A stretch of 6,889 bases of DNA from an uncultured Ruminococcus sp. (lineage in GTDB: Bacteria > Bacillota > Clostridia > Oscillospirales > Ruminococcaceae). The position numbers were made by a program, and so were the translations under genes. The notes below the pieces were generated by a model. The model was not told where the DNA came from and did no database searches. It was given only the letters and a program-made list of their open reading frames with translations. The DNA is taken from contig CAMWUB010000074.1 in the NCBI GenBank assembly GCA_947177345.1, positions 1 to 6,889 of the forward strand. The letters are read 5' to 3'. Positions within the stretch are counted from its first letter, which is position 1, and each line of letters starts with the position of its first letter. Of the stretch, positions 1 to 6,447 are shown one piece after another.

Positions 1-53
1 TCAAGACCTTTTTGAAAAATTTTTCAGAATTTTTTCAGTTCAGCCTGATCATT

Positions 54-88
54 TCCGACAGCTTTATTATTATAGCATAACTGTCGGA
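54..88. promoter_or_regulatory. Inverted repeat, putative operator
   Basis: TCCGACAG (54-61) and CTGTCGGA (81-88) are perfect 8-base inverted repeats separated by 19 bases. One arm lies in the spacer of the left-facing promoter, and the other lies at the expected start of transcription, so the pair brackets the -10 box. Only one arm would be transcribed from that promoter, so an RNA hairpin in its transcript is not possible, and a protein-binding operator is the simpler reading. I do not recognise the site as that of a known regulator. It could instead be a weak terminator for rightward transcription, but the loop is long and the following T run is short. Confidence 0.45.
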
Positions 89-97
89 TTTTGTCAA
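69..97 (-). promoter_or_regulatory. Consensus sigma-A promoter facing left
   Basis: On the minus strand the sequence gives TTGACA (97-92), a 17-base spacer (91-75) and TATAAT (74-69), which is an exact match to the sigma-70/sigma-A consensus in both boxes and spacing. Transcription would start near position 62 and run out of the left edge. The leader inside the window is about 60 bases and ends with a possible Shine-Dalgarno sequence at 13-7. This implies a divergently transcribed gene to the left. A promoter this close to consensus would be strong unless repressed, and an inverted repeat overlaps it. Confidence 0.75.
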
Positions 98-175
98 GTA
101 AAAAAATGCGTATTTTATCATAGTTTTTTTATCAGTTTTAAACAAACCGTCTGTAAAATATTAATAAAATATACG

Positions 176-204
176 TTGATTTTTAAACAGATTAGTGATA
201 TAAT
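176..204 (+). promoter_or_regulatory. Extended -10 promoter of the cyclase operon
   Basis: TTGATT (176-181), a 17-base spacer and TATAAT (199-204), with TG at 196-197 making an extended -10 box. The expected transcription start is near 211, which leaves a leader of about 25 bases before the ATG at 236. Because the -35 box covers the in-frame TTG at 176, the longer reading from that codon cannot be translated from this promoter. The 11-base stretch AGTGATATAAT recurs in the promoter of the AI-2E family gene. Confidence 0.75.
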
Positions 205-222
205 GTATTATAAATATCTTTT

Positions 223-230
223 GGAGGAGG
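223..230 (+). promoter_or_regulatory. Shine-Dalgarno site fixing the cyclase start
   Basis: GGAGGAGG lies 5 bases before the ATG at 236. It is a strong match to the anti-Shine-Dalgarno sequence and decides the start in favour of 236 over the upstream TTG at 176. Confidence 0.85.
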
Positions 231-235
231 AAAAA

Positions 236-1735
236 ATGACTCATCAGGAAAGGAATACGCCGAATATCCGGAATATAAAACGCCTGAAAATTTCCATGAT
301 TCTCGGCTATACCCTTATAATAATTACCGCAATTATTTTTGTATCTGTTCTGGCAGTTAAAACAACTGATGCCACACTTAAGGATAAAGTAAGTTCAATG
401 TCTACTTCGCTGAATGTGCAGATGAAAATAAATATTGATAATTACCTTTCACGCATGGAAACTATCGGTACGCTTGCCTTTGCCTCGCCGGAAGCCTATA
501 CTTATGACGCAACCAGTCCCGAAAATGACGAATATGAAGCCCTGAATACAGAAAAAACCATTTCCGATAAATTGTACAGCCTCTGTATAATGGAAAATTT
601 TGTAGATTACGGTATTGTCTACCGTAATAACCATACGGTCGGGAAAATTTCAAACGGTACTTCGGCACTTTTCGGGGAAAATCTTTTCAATGACTTAAAT
701 GCTATGATTAACCGCAAGCGTTCTGACGACGGCTGGTGTGCAGGTTACGGCGACGACTTCCGACGTGTTTATTATGTGAAAAAGATTCATGAAAATGCAT
801 TGCTTGTTATTTCATTTTATGCTACCGAACTTGAAAGTGTTTTCGATAATCCGGATAACCTCCGTGATATGAATATAAGACTGACCGATAATAATTATAA
901 CATTATATATTCGTCAGTAAAAAATGAAGCTGGCGAAATACTTCCGTATGATATAATGAAACGTATTGACTATCATTCAGCTACGTTCATGGACAGTCAG
1001 TATCTTATTACTACAAATATATGCAATGAAAACTGGTATGTTATATGTTCGATTCCCACCTCTATCATAATAAAAGAAAAAAATGAAATGCGTTACTACA
1101 TAATCATGACCGCATTAATAGCTACACTTCTTTCAACGCTTTTCAGTATATGGCTTTCAATAAGACTTACCGACAACGTACAGAAGGTTGTTTCAAACCT
1201 CAATACAAAGGCACATATTGACCAGTTAACCGGAATACTCAACAAGATTTCATTTGAGGAGTTTACACAGAACCGTCTTAACAATTCACTGCCGGTTGAA
1301 AACCATGCACTCATATTAATAGACCTCGATAATTTCAAGGGGGTAAATGATACATTAGGTCACGCATACGGCGACGAGGTTCTTTCAAAAGTCGGTTCTA
1401 TACTCCGTGGGACGTTTTCTACTGAAGATTTTTTAGGTCGTATCGGTGGCGATGAGTTCTGCGTACTTATAAATTCATATTCCGATTTTTACCCGTCATA
1501 TAAGGAATTTGTTTCGGCAAAATGTGAGGAACTCTGCATAGCATTCCGTAACAACTACACCGGCGACGACGGCAAGTATAAAATTTCCGCAAGTATCGGA
1601 GCTTCTATATTTCCGGAAGACGGCGTTTCTTTTGAAATGTTATATTCATGTGCGGATAAGGCTCTGTATAACTCCAAACGAAAGGGCAAAGATACCTATA
1701 CATTTTTCGATTGGGAGGCGGAAAACAATGAATAA
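236..1735 (+). CDS. Membrane diguanylate cyclase with Cache-like sensor (GGDEF)
   Basis: This 499-residue protein probably makes cyclic di-GMP from two GTP at the inner face of the membrane, under control of an extracellular signal. Residues 19-41 are a first membrane helix, about 42-285 an outside sensor of the size of a double Cache domain, and 286-308 a second membrane helix. A short linker without a clear HAMP domain leads to the GGDEF domain (about 329-495). That domain has DQLTG (329), DLDNFK (363, metal and substrate binding) and an intact GGDEF (404-408), so it should be active. The position five residues before GGDEF reads STED, where the inhibitory site would be RxxD, so product inhibition is probably lost. 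The start at 236 has a strong ribosome binding site. The last 8 bases overlap the solute-binding lipoprotein gene, which suggests they act together. The Cache assignment rests on topology and length; the GGDEF assignment is firm. Confidence 0.92.
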   Translation: MTHQERNTPNIRNIKRLKISMILGYTLIIITAIIFVSVLAVKTTDATLKDKVSSMSTSLNVQMKINIDNYLSRMETIGTLAFASPEAYTYDATSPENDEYEALNTEKTISDKLYSLCIMENFVDYGIVYRNNHTVGKISNGTSALFGENLFNDLNAMINRKRSDDGWCAGYGDDFRRVYYVKKIHENALLVISFYATELESVFDNPDNLRDMNIRLTDNNYNIIYSSVKNEAGEILPYDIMKRIDYHSATFMDSQYLITTNICNENWYVICSIPTSIIIKEKNEMRYYIIMTALIATLLSTLFSIWLSIRLTDNVQKVVSNLNTKAHIDQLTGILNKISFEEFTQNRLNNSLPVENHALILIDLDNFKGVNDTLGHAYGDEVLSKVGSILRGTFSTEDFLGRIGGDEFCVLINSYSDFYPSYKEFVSAKCEELCIAFRNNYTGDDGKYKISASIGASIFPEDGVSFEMLYSCADKALYNSKRKGKDTYTFFDWEAENNE

Positions 1736-2987
1736 AAAAATTTTTTCACTGCTGACCTGCTCAGTAATATGTATTATTAATCTGTCTTCATGTGCGGAAG
1801 AACCTATTATTAAATCGCATAATCAGCAGACGGTAATAAAATTATCGTGGTGGGGTAACGATTCCAGAAACGAATATACTTTGAAAGCCGTTGAACGTTT
1901 CGAGAAACTTCACCCCGATATAAAAGTAAACTGTAGCTATTCGGAGTGGTCAGGCTATGAGGCACGGAGCAGGGTTCAGATGTATTCCGATACACAAGCC
2001 GATGTTATGCAGATTAATTACAACTGGCTTCCGGAATACTCCCCTGACGGCAACGGCTATTATGACATATCAACACTTGCCGATACTGTTGATTTAAATA
2101 ATTTTACGGAAGATGTTCTGAAATACGGTATCATAAACGATAAACTTAATGCTATACCTATCGCCATGAACTCCTTGACTGTATACGTCAACAAGACTAT
2201 ATATGACAGTTATGGTCTTGACGTTCCGGAAACATGGGATGACTTTTTTAAATCCGCTGAAGTCATGCGTAAAGATAATATTTATCCCCTTTCAGGTGCG
2301 TTGAAGTCCGTATGGCTTTATATCATTACATATACGGAACAGATTACCGGAAAAACATTTCTTGACAAGTCCGGAAATCTTAACTTCAGTAAAAATGACC
2401 TTCAAATCATGCTTGAATTTTATGTTAAACTCATAAATGAAAAAGTCATACCGCAAGTTGAATACTTCGATAAACTCAATATTGATACCGGAACTTATGC
2501 CGGTATTCTCGCATGGTCAAATGATGCCGTCAACTATTGCGGAAAAGCTGTTGAAAACGGTTATGAAATGATAGTCGCTGAATATACCGCAGTTACTCCG
2601 GAAAAGTGTGGTACGGGCTGGTATGCAAAACCGGCTACCATGTACGCCATAAGCGATAACACCGAACACCCGACAGAATCCGCTATGTTGCTTGATTTCC
2701 TGCTCAACAGCGACGACATGGCACTTCTTCAGGGTATAGAAAAGGGCATACCACTAAGCGAATCCGCAAAAAACTGTCTCGAATCCGCCGGAATACTGAC
2801 AGGTATTCAATATGAGGCTTCAATAAAAATGGAAAATAATAAATCAATGGAAACACTTCAGCCACTTCTTGAAAATGAATCTCTTATAGATATTTTCGCC
2901 GAATCGTGCAATATGTTATTATATGAACGTTCCAAAGCTGAAGAATCTGCTGAAAAATTATATTATAGTCTTGTAAACGGTCTGTAA
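1728..2987 (+). CDS. Extracellular solute-binding lipoprotein, family 1 (sugar-type)
   Basis: This 419-residue lipoprotein belongs to the carbohydrate-binding proteins of ABC transporters. It has a signal peptide with a lipobox LSSC whose Cys22 would be lipidated, so it sits on the outer face of the membrane. Family hallmarks are SWWGN (40-44) on the first strand, the AVERFEKLHPDIKV pattern, ADVMQ (91-95), and the IPIAMNS and PETWDDF (167-173) segments of the hinge and second lobe. Length is typical. The ATG at 1728 follows GGGAGGCGG (1713-1721) and lies inside the end of the cyclase gene, so translation is probably coupled. No permease or ATPase gene follows; a terminator does. It may therefore present ligand to the sensor of the cyclase, as NspS does for MbaA in Vibrio cholerae. 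It could also serve a transporter encoded elsewhere. The ligand cannot be told from sequence alone. Confidence 0.9.
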   Translation: MNKKIFSLLTCSVICIINLSSCAEEPIIKSHNQQTVIKLSWWGNDSRNEYTLKAVERFEKLHPDIKVNCSYSEWSGYEARSRVQMYSDTQADVMQINYNWLPEYSPDGNGYYDISTLADTVDLNNFTEDVLKYGIINDKLNAIPIAMNSLTVYVNKTIYDSYGLDVPETWDDFFKSAEVMRKDNIYPLSGALKSVWLYIITYTEQITGKTFLDKSGNLNFSKNDLQIMLEFYVKLINEKVIPQVEYFDKLNIDTGTYAGILAWSNDAVNYCGKAVENGYEMIVAEYTAVTPEKCGTGWYAKPATMYAISDNTEHPTESAMLLDFLLNSDDMALLQGIEKGIPLSESAKNCLESAGILTGIQYEASIKMENNKSMETLQPLLENESLIDIFAESCNMLLYERSKAEESAEKLYYSLVNGL

Positions 2988-3003
2988 AAATTTCACACGC
3001 AAG

Positions 3004-3061
3004 ACGCAAAAAAAACAAGTCCCGTAATAATACAGGACTTGTTTTCTTTTATTTTTTGCGT
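3004..3061. terminator. Bidirectional terminator between convergent genes
   Basis: An 11-base stem (3012-3022 with 3035-3045, core ACAAGTCC/GGACTTGT) has a 12-base loop. It is followed by a T-rich run on the plus strand and preceded by an A run that becomes a U run on the minus strand, so it can end both transcripts. An alternative outer pairing, ACGCAAAAAA (3004-3013) with TTTTTTGCGT (3052-3061), would extend the stem. The right side reaches into the last codons and the stop codon of the convergent AI-2E family gene. Confidence 0.85.
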
Positions 3062-4299
3062 TTCTTTTTAAGTTTCGGCATTGATTTCCTGCCCTGCTCC
3101 GCTTTAAGAGTTTCATGCGGTACAGGTATATACGCTTTTGTATCGGAAGATAAATTTTTGCTTTCAAGTCTGTAGTTTATGAATTGTGTTACAAGCGAAT
3201 ACAAAACCGCAAATATAGGTACTCCGAGAATCATTCCGGCAATACCAAATAATCCGCTTCCGAGCAGTATGGAAAATAATACCCAGAATGCTGATATTCC
3301 TATAGATTGTCCGAGAATCTTAGGACCTATTATATTACCGTCAATCTGCTGTAGTACGAATATCAGAATCAGAAATGGTATTACTTCTTCAGGTGTGGAA
3401 ACAAGTAACAGAACCGCACTCGGAATAGCTCCGATAAAAGGACCAAAAAACGGAATTATATTTGTTATTCCTACTATCACGGAAATGAGTACAGTAAAAT
3501 CAATTTTCATTATTGTCATGCATATGAAACACAGACAGCCTATTATTATTGAATCAACTATTTTTCCGGAAATAAATCCACTTATTGAAGAGTTCACCTG
3601 ACTGCATATCCTGAGAACACCGGAAGAAGCCCGTTCCGGAAACAGTGCATATGTAACTTTTTTAAGTCTTGCCTGAAAATGTTCCTTATCCATAAGAAAA
3701 TATACTGAAACTATCACACCTATCAGGAAATCTTTCAGAGCTATCAGGAAAGTAAGCGTACCATCGGTGATAGTTTTCATTATTTCGCCTATTTTAGGCA
3801 TAATCTGATTTATAGCGTTTGTAAGTGTAGTTTCAAAGTTTTCAATCTGACTGTTTGCCAGTGAAAGAATTTCCGGATATTTTGCAAGAATCCCATTTAT
3901 CCACTTTTCAAGATTATTGAAGTACGTACCGATATTTTCTATTATTCCCATAAGGCTGTCTGTGACCTGTGGTACTATTATGGAACACAATGTAATAAGC
4001 ATTGCAAGAAAAATAATCATTGTAGCTGTCACTGAAAGAATACGTGTAAGTTTAAGACGTTTCTTGTCTTTTTCCGTATATCGCCTGATGCGTTTTTCAA
4101 GCCATAGCATTACCGGATTGAGCAGGTAAGCAATTATCAATCCCCATATGATAGGTGCGGTCACATTCAGTATGGTATGTATTATATCGCCTATACCTGT
4201 AAAATTGAAGATAAAAGTATATACCAGTATACACGCTGTGAAAGTAAGCACTGTATATACAGCAATAGTATTATACTTTTCATTCCAGTTTATTTTCAA
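3049..4299 (-). CDS. AI-2E family transporter (YtvI/PerM-type membrane protein)
   Basis: This 416-residue integral membrane protein is of the AI-2E transporter family (formerly UPF0118). Members include TqsA, linked to autoinducer-2 export, and others reported as sodium/proton antiporters, so the substrate is open. Membrane helices lie at about 11-32, 45-65, 87-110 and 183-203, with several more from 240 to 375. About 115-180 is a helical, soluble-looking segment between helices. Signatures are GKIVDS (245-250), GITNIIPFFGPFIGAIPS (277-294) and the QQIDGNIIGPKILG (317-330) plus GIAGMILGVPIF (352-363) blocks. The C-terminus is strongly basic (KLKKKRKK). The start is TTG at 4299-4297 with GAGGAAGGTG 7 bases upstream; there is no ATG before residue 64, by which point the first helices would be lost. 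The gene has its own promoter and is convergent to the cyclase operon, so no functional link to it is implied. Confidence 0.93.
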   Translation of the reverse strand: MKINWNEKYNTIAVYTVLTFTACILVYTFIFNFTGIGDIIHTILNVTAPIIWGLIIAYLLNPVMLWLEKRIRRYTEKDKKRLKLTRILSVTATMIIFLAMLITLCSIIVPQVTDSLMGIIENIGTYFNNLEKWINGILAKYPEILSLANSQIENFETTLTNAINQIMPKIGEIMKTITDGTLTFLIALKDFLIGVIVSVYFLMDKEHFQARLKKVTYALFPERASSGVLRICSQVNSSISGFISGKIVDSIIIGCLCFICMTIMKIDFTVLISVIVGITNIIPFFGPFIGAIPSAVLLLVSTPEEVIPFLILIFVLQQIDGNIIGPKILGQSIGISAFWVLFSILLGSGLFGIAGMILGVPIFAVLYSLVTQFINYRLESKNLSSDTKAYIPVPHETLKAEQGRKSMPKLKKKRKK

Positions 4300-4306
4300 A
4301 AAAATT

Positions 4307-4316
4307 CACCTTCCTC
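4307..4316 (-). promoter_or_regulatory. Shine-Dalgarno site supporting a TTG start
   Basis: On the minus strand GAGGAAGGTG ends 7 bases before TTG (4299-4297). Spacing and strength are good, and no in-frame ATG lies nearby, so TTG is the most likely initiation codon of the AI-2E family gene. Confidence 0.8.
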
Positions 4317-4363
4317 GTTAAAATTTATGACATACTTTGTTTTTCATACCGGAATCAATAATT

Positions 4364-4392
4364 ATTATATCACTTTGCAAATGATAAATCAA
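4364..4392 (-). promoter_or_regulatory. Extended -10 promoter of the AI-2E family gene
   Basis: On the minus strand TTGATT (4392-4387), a 17-base spacer and TATAAT (4369-4364), with TG one base before the -10 box. Both boxes and the spacing are the same as in the promoter at 176-204. The expected start is near 4357, giving a leader of almost 60 bases. The promoter lies just downstream of the terminator of the neighbouring operon, which makes this gene a separate transcription unit. Confidence 0.8.
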
Positions 4393-4405
4393 TAAGCAGA
4401 ATAAA

Positions 4406-4443
4406 AAAATCCGATAAAATTATATTAAACTTTATCGGATTTT
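4406..4443 (-). terminator. Rho-independent terminator of the five-gene operon
   Basis: A 13-base perfect stem (4431-4443 with 4406-4418, core ATCCGATAAA/TTTATCGGAT) has a 12-base loop. On the minus strand it is followed by a U run from the A tract at 4403-4409. It begins 20 bases after the stop codon of the coiled-coil gene and ends before the -35 box of the next gene. Confidence 0.85.
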
Positions 4444-4471
4444 ATTTTTAATATATTTATTTTTAATATAT
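4442..4471. repeat. 15-base tandem duplication across a stop codon
   Basis: The 15-mer TTATTTTTAATATAT occurs twice in direct tandem (4442-4456 and 4457-4471) without mismatch. The copy at 4457-4471 contains the last codons and the stop of the coiled-coil gene. Because 15 is a multiple of three, the other copy repeats an in-frame stop 15 bases downstream, so the duplication gives the gene a backup stop and changes nothing in the protein. Confidence 0.9.
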
Positions 4472-5359
4472 TGAATCATCAATATAGAAATTCTTCTGAG
4501 TATTATTATCTTCTATAGTAGTACTTAATGTAACTCCGAGACCGTTAGTCATAGGTGCAATATACTTACTTGTATTTTCCATACCTATACGCATCAGTTC
4601 GTCAGTATTCTGATTAAGACGCTTCATATCTTCAGAAAGTTCCACAATGAATCTTGAAGCAAGTTCAATAGCTGAACTTCTTTCCTGTATTATATCACTG
4701 ACCATTATTTTATATGTATCAGGGTCATCTTTGAAAAACATTTCCTTTACCTCTCTGAGTTCCAGCAGTGACTGTTTTTTTGATTCGTCCTGTAATGCCC
4801 TGTACTCCTTGGTTTTTTCGATTACCATCTGATTAGCTTTTTCACGTAGTTCAAGAGACATAAGCCCGATACTGTTTACAATATCTCTTGTTGCGTTTGC
4901 CAAATCAATCTGATAACGCTTCATACATTCAACAAGACGGGCTCTTCTTTCGTCCTCTTTCTGAAGAATCATCTGGTCAATTTCAGCGTTCCACCTTCGG
5001 ATATCAGCTTCAATTTTAGCTTTTGCTTCAAGGTCAGCATTAACACTTTTTCGTTCTTTTTCTTTAAGTTCCTGCTCCAGTTTTTTCTGAGCCATTTTGT
5101 TTTCTACAGCCTTACGTGCGGAATCCTGTTTCATTTTTTCCATAATCATTTTGTTTTCAGTTTCCTGCTTAGCGAAATCCATTGCGTGTCTGAACTTTGC
5201 TTCCTGAGCATTTTTTTCAGCGTTTATCTGCTGTGCCTGAGCATCCATATTACGACTATGTTCTCTTTTTCTAAGAGGTTCTTTAAGCCATTCACAGATT
5301 GTTTTAACAGGTTCGTAAACAATATCATCTATTTTATCGAACATATCTAAAAGTCCCAT
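4463..5359 (-). CDS. Uncharacterised coiled-coil protein
   Basis: I recognise no family for this 298-residue protein. It opens with a short amphipathic, partly hydrophobic stretch (MGLLDMFDKIDDIV, 1-14) of the kind that can touch membranes, then a segment with Trp24 and Pro28. About 35-205 is a long helical region rich in Ala, Glu, Lys and Gln, predicted to form a coiled coil. Residues 206-260 look like a further helical part, and the last 35 are polar and probably flexible. There is no signal peptide and no membrane helix, so it is probably cytoplasmic. The general shape recalls PspA-like membrane-remodelling proteins, but I see no convincing sequence match and do not assign it. It is the last gene of the operon, 7 bases after the preceding stop, with AAAGGAAG (5378-5371) as ribosome binding site. 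A hairpin terminator follows. Confidence 0.85.
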   Translation of the reverse strand: MGLLDMFDKIDDIVYEPVKTICEWLKEPLRKREHSRNMDAQAQQINAEKNAQEAKFRHAMDFAKQETENKMIMEKMKQDSARKAVENKMAQKKLEQELKEKERKSVNADLEAKAKIEADIRRWNAEIDQMILQKEDERRARLVECMKRYQIDLANATRDIVNSIGLMSLELREKANQMVIEKTKEYRALQDESKKQSLLELREVKEMFFKDDPDTYKIMVSDIIQERSSAIELASRFIVELSEDMKRLNQNTDELMRIGMENTSKYIAPMTNGLGVTLSTTIEDNNTQKNFYIDDSIY

Positions 5360-5366
5360 AGATAAA

Positions 5367-5858
5367 TTACTTCCTTTCCGATTTTCTGTTCAAATATTCC
5401 TGAAGTTTTGCCTGATATTCCTTTTTGTGCTTCGTCTGAGCGTATGATAGTTCCTTGCAACGCTGTTCACTTTTATGAGCGATATTTATCATATCTTTCA
5501 GTGTGGCTTCCTTTACACGCAGAATTTCATAAAAAGCCGGTGTATAGGAATCATTATACATTGAGAAGTTTTCAACGAGTTTAAGAAAACATTTCGCAAA
5601 ATACTTTTCAATGTATTTTCGGTCGTCTTCGAGTTCCATATTATTTTCAAAAATTTTCTGAAGATGATTCCAATGCTTGTCAATCCATAATACGTGATAT
5701 AATTCAGCGTATATATCGTATTCAGCATTGTGGTCGAATCTCTGAAGCCCTTCCATCATAGTAATATCGTAATTATCAGTGAAATCAGAAACCATTTTTT
5801 CACGTTGTTCCTTCATGACCTGAAGTGTAACGGATAACTTATACATTTCATCTATCAT
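5367..5858 (-). CDS. Uncharacterised helical protein, 163 residues
   Basis: No family is recognised. The protein is mainly helical and charged, without signal peptide or membrane helix. Residues 30-110 are rich in aromatic residues and may fold as a small globular bundle (pattern AEYDIYAELYHVLWIDKHW at 45-63). Residues 111-163 form a charged helix with coiled-coil character that ends very basic. Residues 147-156 (EYQAKLQEYL) closely match the C-terminus of the product of the gene just upstream, EFEAKLQERL. The ATG at 5858 has AAGGA 9 bases upstream; an alternative ATG four codons later has no better site. It lies 12 bases after the preceding gene and 7 before the next, so the three are almost certainly co-transcribed and may form a complex. 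Confidence 0.82.
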   Translation of the reverse strand: MIDEMYKLSVTLQVMKEQREKMVSDFTDNYDITMMEGLQRFDHNAEYDIYAELYHVLWIDKHWNHLQKIFENNMELEDDRKYIEKYFAKCFLKLVENFSMYNDSYTPAFYEILRVKEATLKDMINIAHKSEQRCKELSYAQTKHKKEYQAKLQEYLNRKSERK

Positions 5859-5870
5859 GACTATAATTCC

Positions 5871-6245
5871 TTATACCTTTCCGAGACGTTCCTGTAATTT
5901 TGCTTCAAACTCCGATGTTTTGGCGACTATGAAATTATTCAGAAATTCTTCACTTGCCCTGAAACTTCTGTCCATATCGGATTTAAGCTGACTTATCCAT
6001 GTATTTATAGCCTGCGGGTCAATTTTTTCAGCTTCAAGTGTACGACGTATTTTTATTACTTTATTTTCAAGAAAATCCACTCTTTCTTCACGGAGTTCCC
6101 TGAGCAGACGGTATACGTGTTCTATTTCAGCACCGTATTGTCTGCAAAGTTCACGGTGAATATTATAGTATGCAAGCAGATTGTCAGCTTCCGGAATTTT
6201 CTTTTTTACTGATAACGTATCAAAAATATCAAGTTCATTCGGCAT
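5871..6245 (-). CDS. Uncharacterised small helical protein, 124 residues
   Basis: No family is recognised. The sequence predicts nearly all helix: a short polar N-terminus, a long charged helix at about 19-72 with heptad-like leucines, a break at Asp76-Pro77, and a second helix to the end. There is no membrane segment. The C-terminal EFEAKLQERL (112-121) resembles the end of the next gene's product, so a shared interaction surface or distant common origin is possible. I chose the ATG at 6245-6243 because AAAGGA lies 10 bases before it; the in-frame TTG at 6254-6252 is only one base from that site. With this start the gene overlaps the stop of the preceding small membrane protein gene by 11 bases, which suggests translational coupling. 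Confidence 0.8.
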   Translation of the reverse strand: MPNELDIFDTLSVKKKIPEADNLLAYYNIHRELCRQYGAEIEHVYRLLRELREERVDFLENKVIKIRRTLEAEKIDPQAINTWISQLKSDMDRSFRASEEFLNNFIVAKTSEFEAKLQERLGKV

Positions 6246-6447
6246 TGTCGTCAAATCCTTTCATTTCATCAGTCTTATTATCGAAATTCATAATACTTGT
6301 TATAACCGCTATTGTAATGGTTACCGCAAGCAGTACCAGATTAAACGATTTGAAATATTTACTGAATACCCTTTTCAAATCGTAAGCTAATTCTTCCGAA
6401 AAATTTTCCGAATAAGATTTTTTATCATGGAAATTATTTTTGTCCAT
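6235..6447 (-). CDS. Small single-helix membrane protein, or C-terminal part of a frameshift fusion
   Basis: This 70-residue frame encodes a polar, charged N-terminus (1-20), an amphipathic helix (about 17-33), one membrane helix (about 34-54, FNLVLLAVTITIAVITSIM) and a short acidic tail. No family is recognised. The ATG at 6447 lies 61 bases inside the preceding gene. The nearest purine-rich site, GAGAGG (6470-6465), is 17 bases away, too far for normal initiation. The frame is open upstream through a run of eight A, where a -1 shift would join it to the preceding gene as a membrane anchor. Another start such as TTG at 6378 would keep the helix. The downstream overlap of 11 bases with the next gene supports that this frame is translated; how it is entered is uncertain. 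Confidence 0.6.
   Translation of the reverse strand: MDKNNFHDKKSYSENFSEELAYDLKRVFSKYFKSFNLVLLAVTITIAVITSIMNFDNKTDEMKGFDDNAE

Larger units (their letters stand above)
1..235. other. Divergent intergenic region
   Basis: No gene is supported in this stretch. It holds a left-facing consensus promoter with a flanking inverted repeat, a right-facing promoter for the diguanylate cyclase gene, and runs of A and T. The perfect 14-base palindrome TGAAAAATTTTTCA lies at 13-26. Read on the minus strand, AAAAAGG at 13-7 could be a ribosome binding site for a gene starting just beyond the left edge, but that gene is not visible. Confidence 0.6.

Noticed and set aside
54..91. Inverted repeat read as a terminator of a gene ending to the left
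   Set aside because: The loop is 19 bases, the stem 8 and the T run only four; the exact overlap with a consensus promoter makes an operator more likely, though this is not excluded.
176..235. TTG at 176 as start of the cyclase gene
   Set aside because: It lies in the -35 box of the promoter and has no ribosome binding site; ATG at 236 has GGAGGAGG at the right distance.
1632..1727. Longer N-terminus for the binding protein, starting at 1632
   Set aside because: It would overlap the cyclase domain in another frame and bury the signal peptide; the lipoprotein signal begins cleanly at 1728 with its own ribosome binding site.
3179..3601. 140-codon open frame on the plus strand
   Set aside because: It is antisense to the conserved AI-2E family gene and has no credible ribosome binding site; its long openness reflects the codon use of the real gene.
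4318..4347. Nine-codon upstream frame in the leader of the AI-2E family gene (minus strand)
   Set aside because: The stop falls just before the ribosome binding site, which is suggestive, but the frame has no Shine-Dalgarno sequence of its own and could easily arise by chance.
4442..4471. Short repeats as a CRISPR or iteron array
   Set aside because: There are only two abutting copies with no spacers and no replication or cas gene nearby; it is a simple tandem duplication.
6246..6254. TTG at 6254 as start of the 124-residue protein gene
   Set aside because: It is one base from the AAAGGA site, too close to initiate; ATG at 6245 is better placed.
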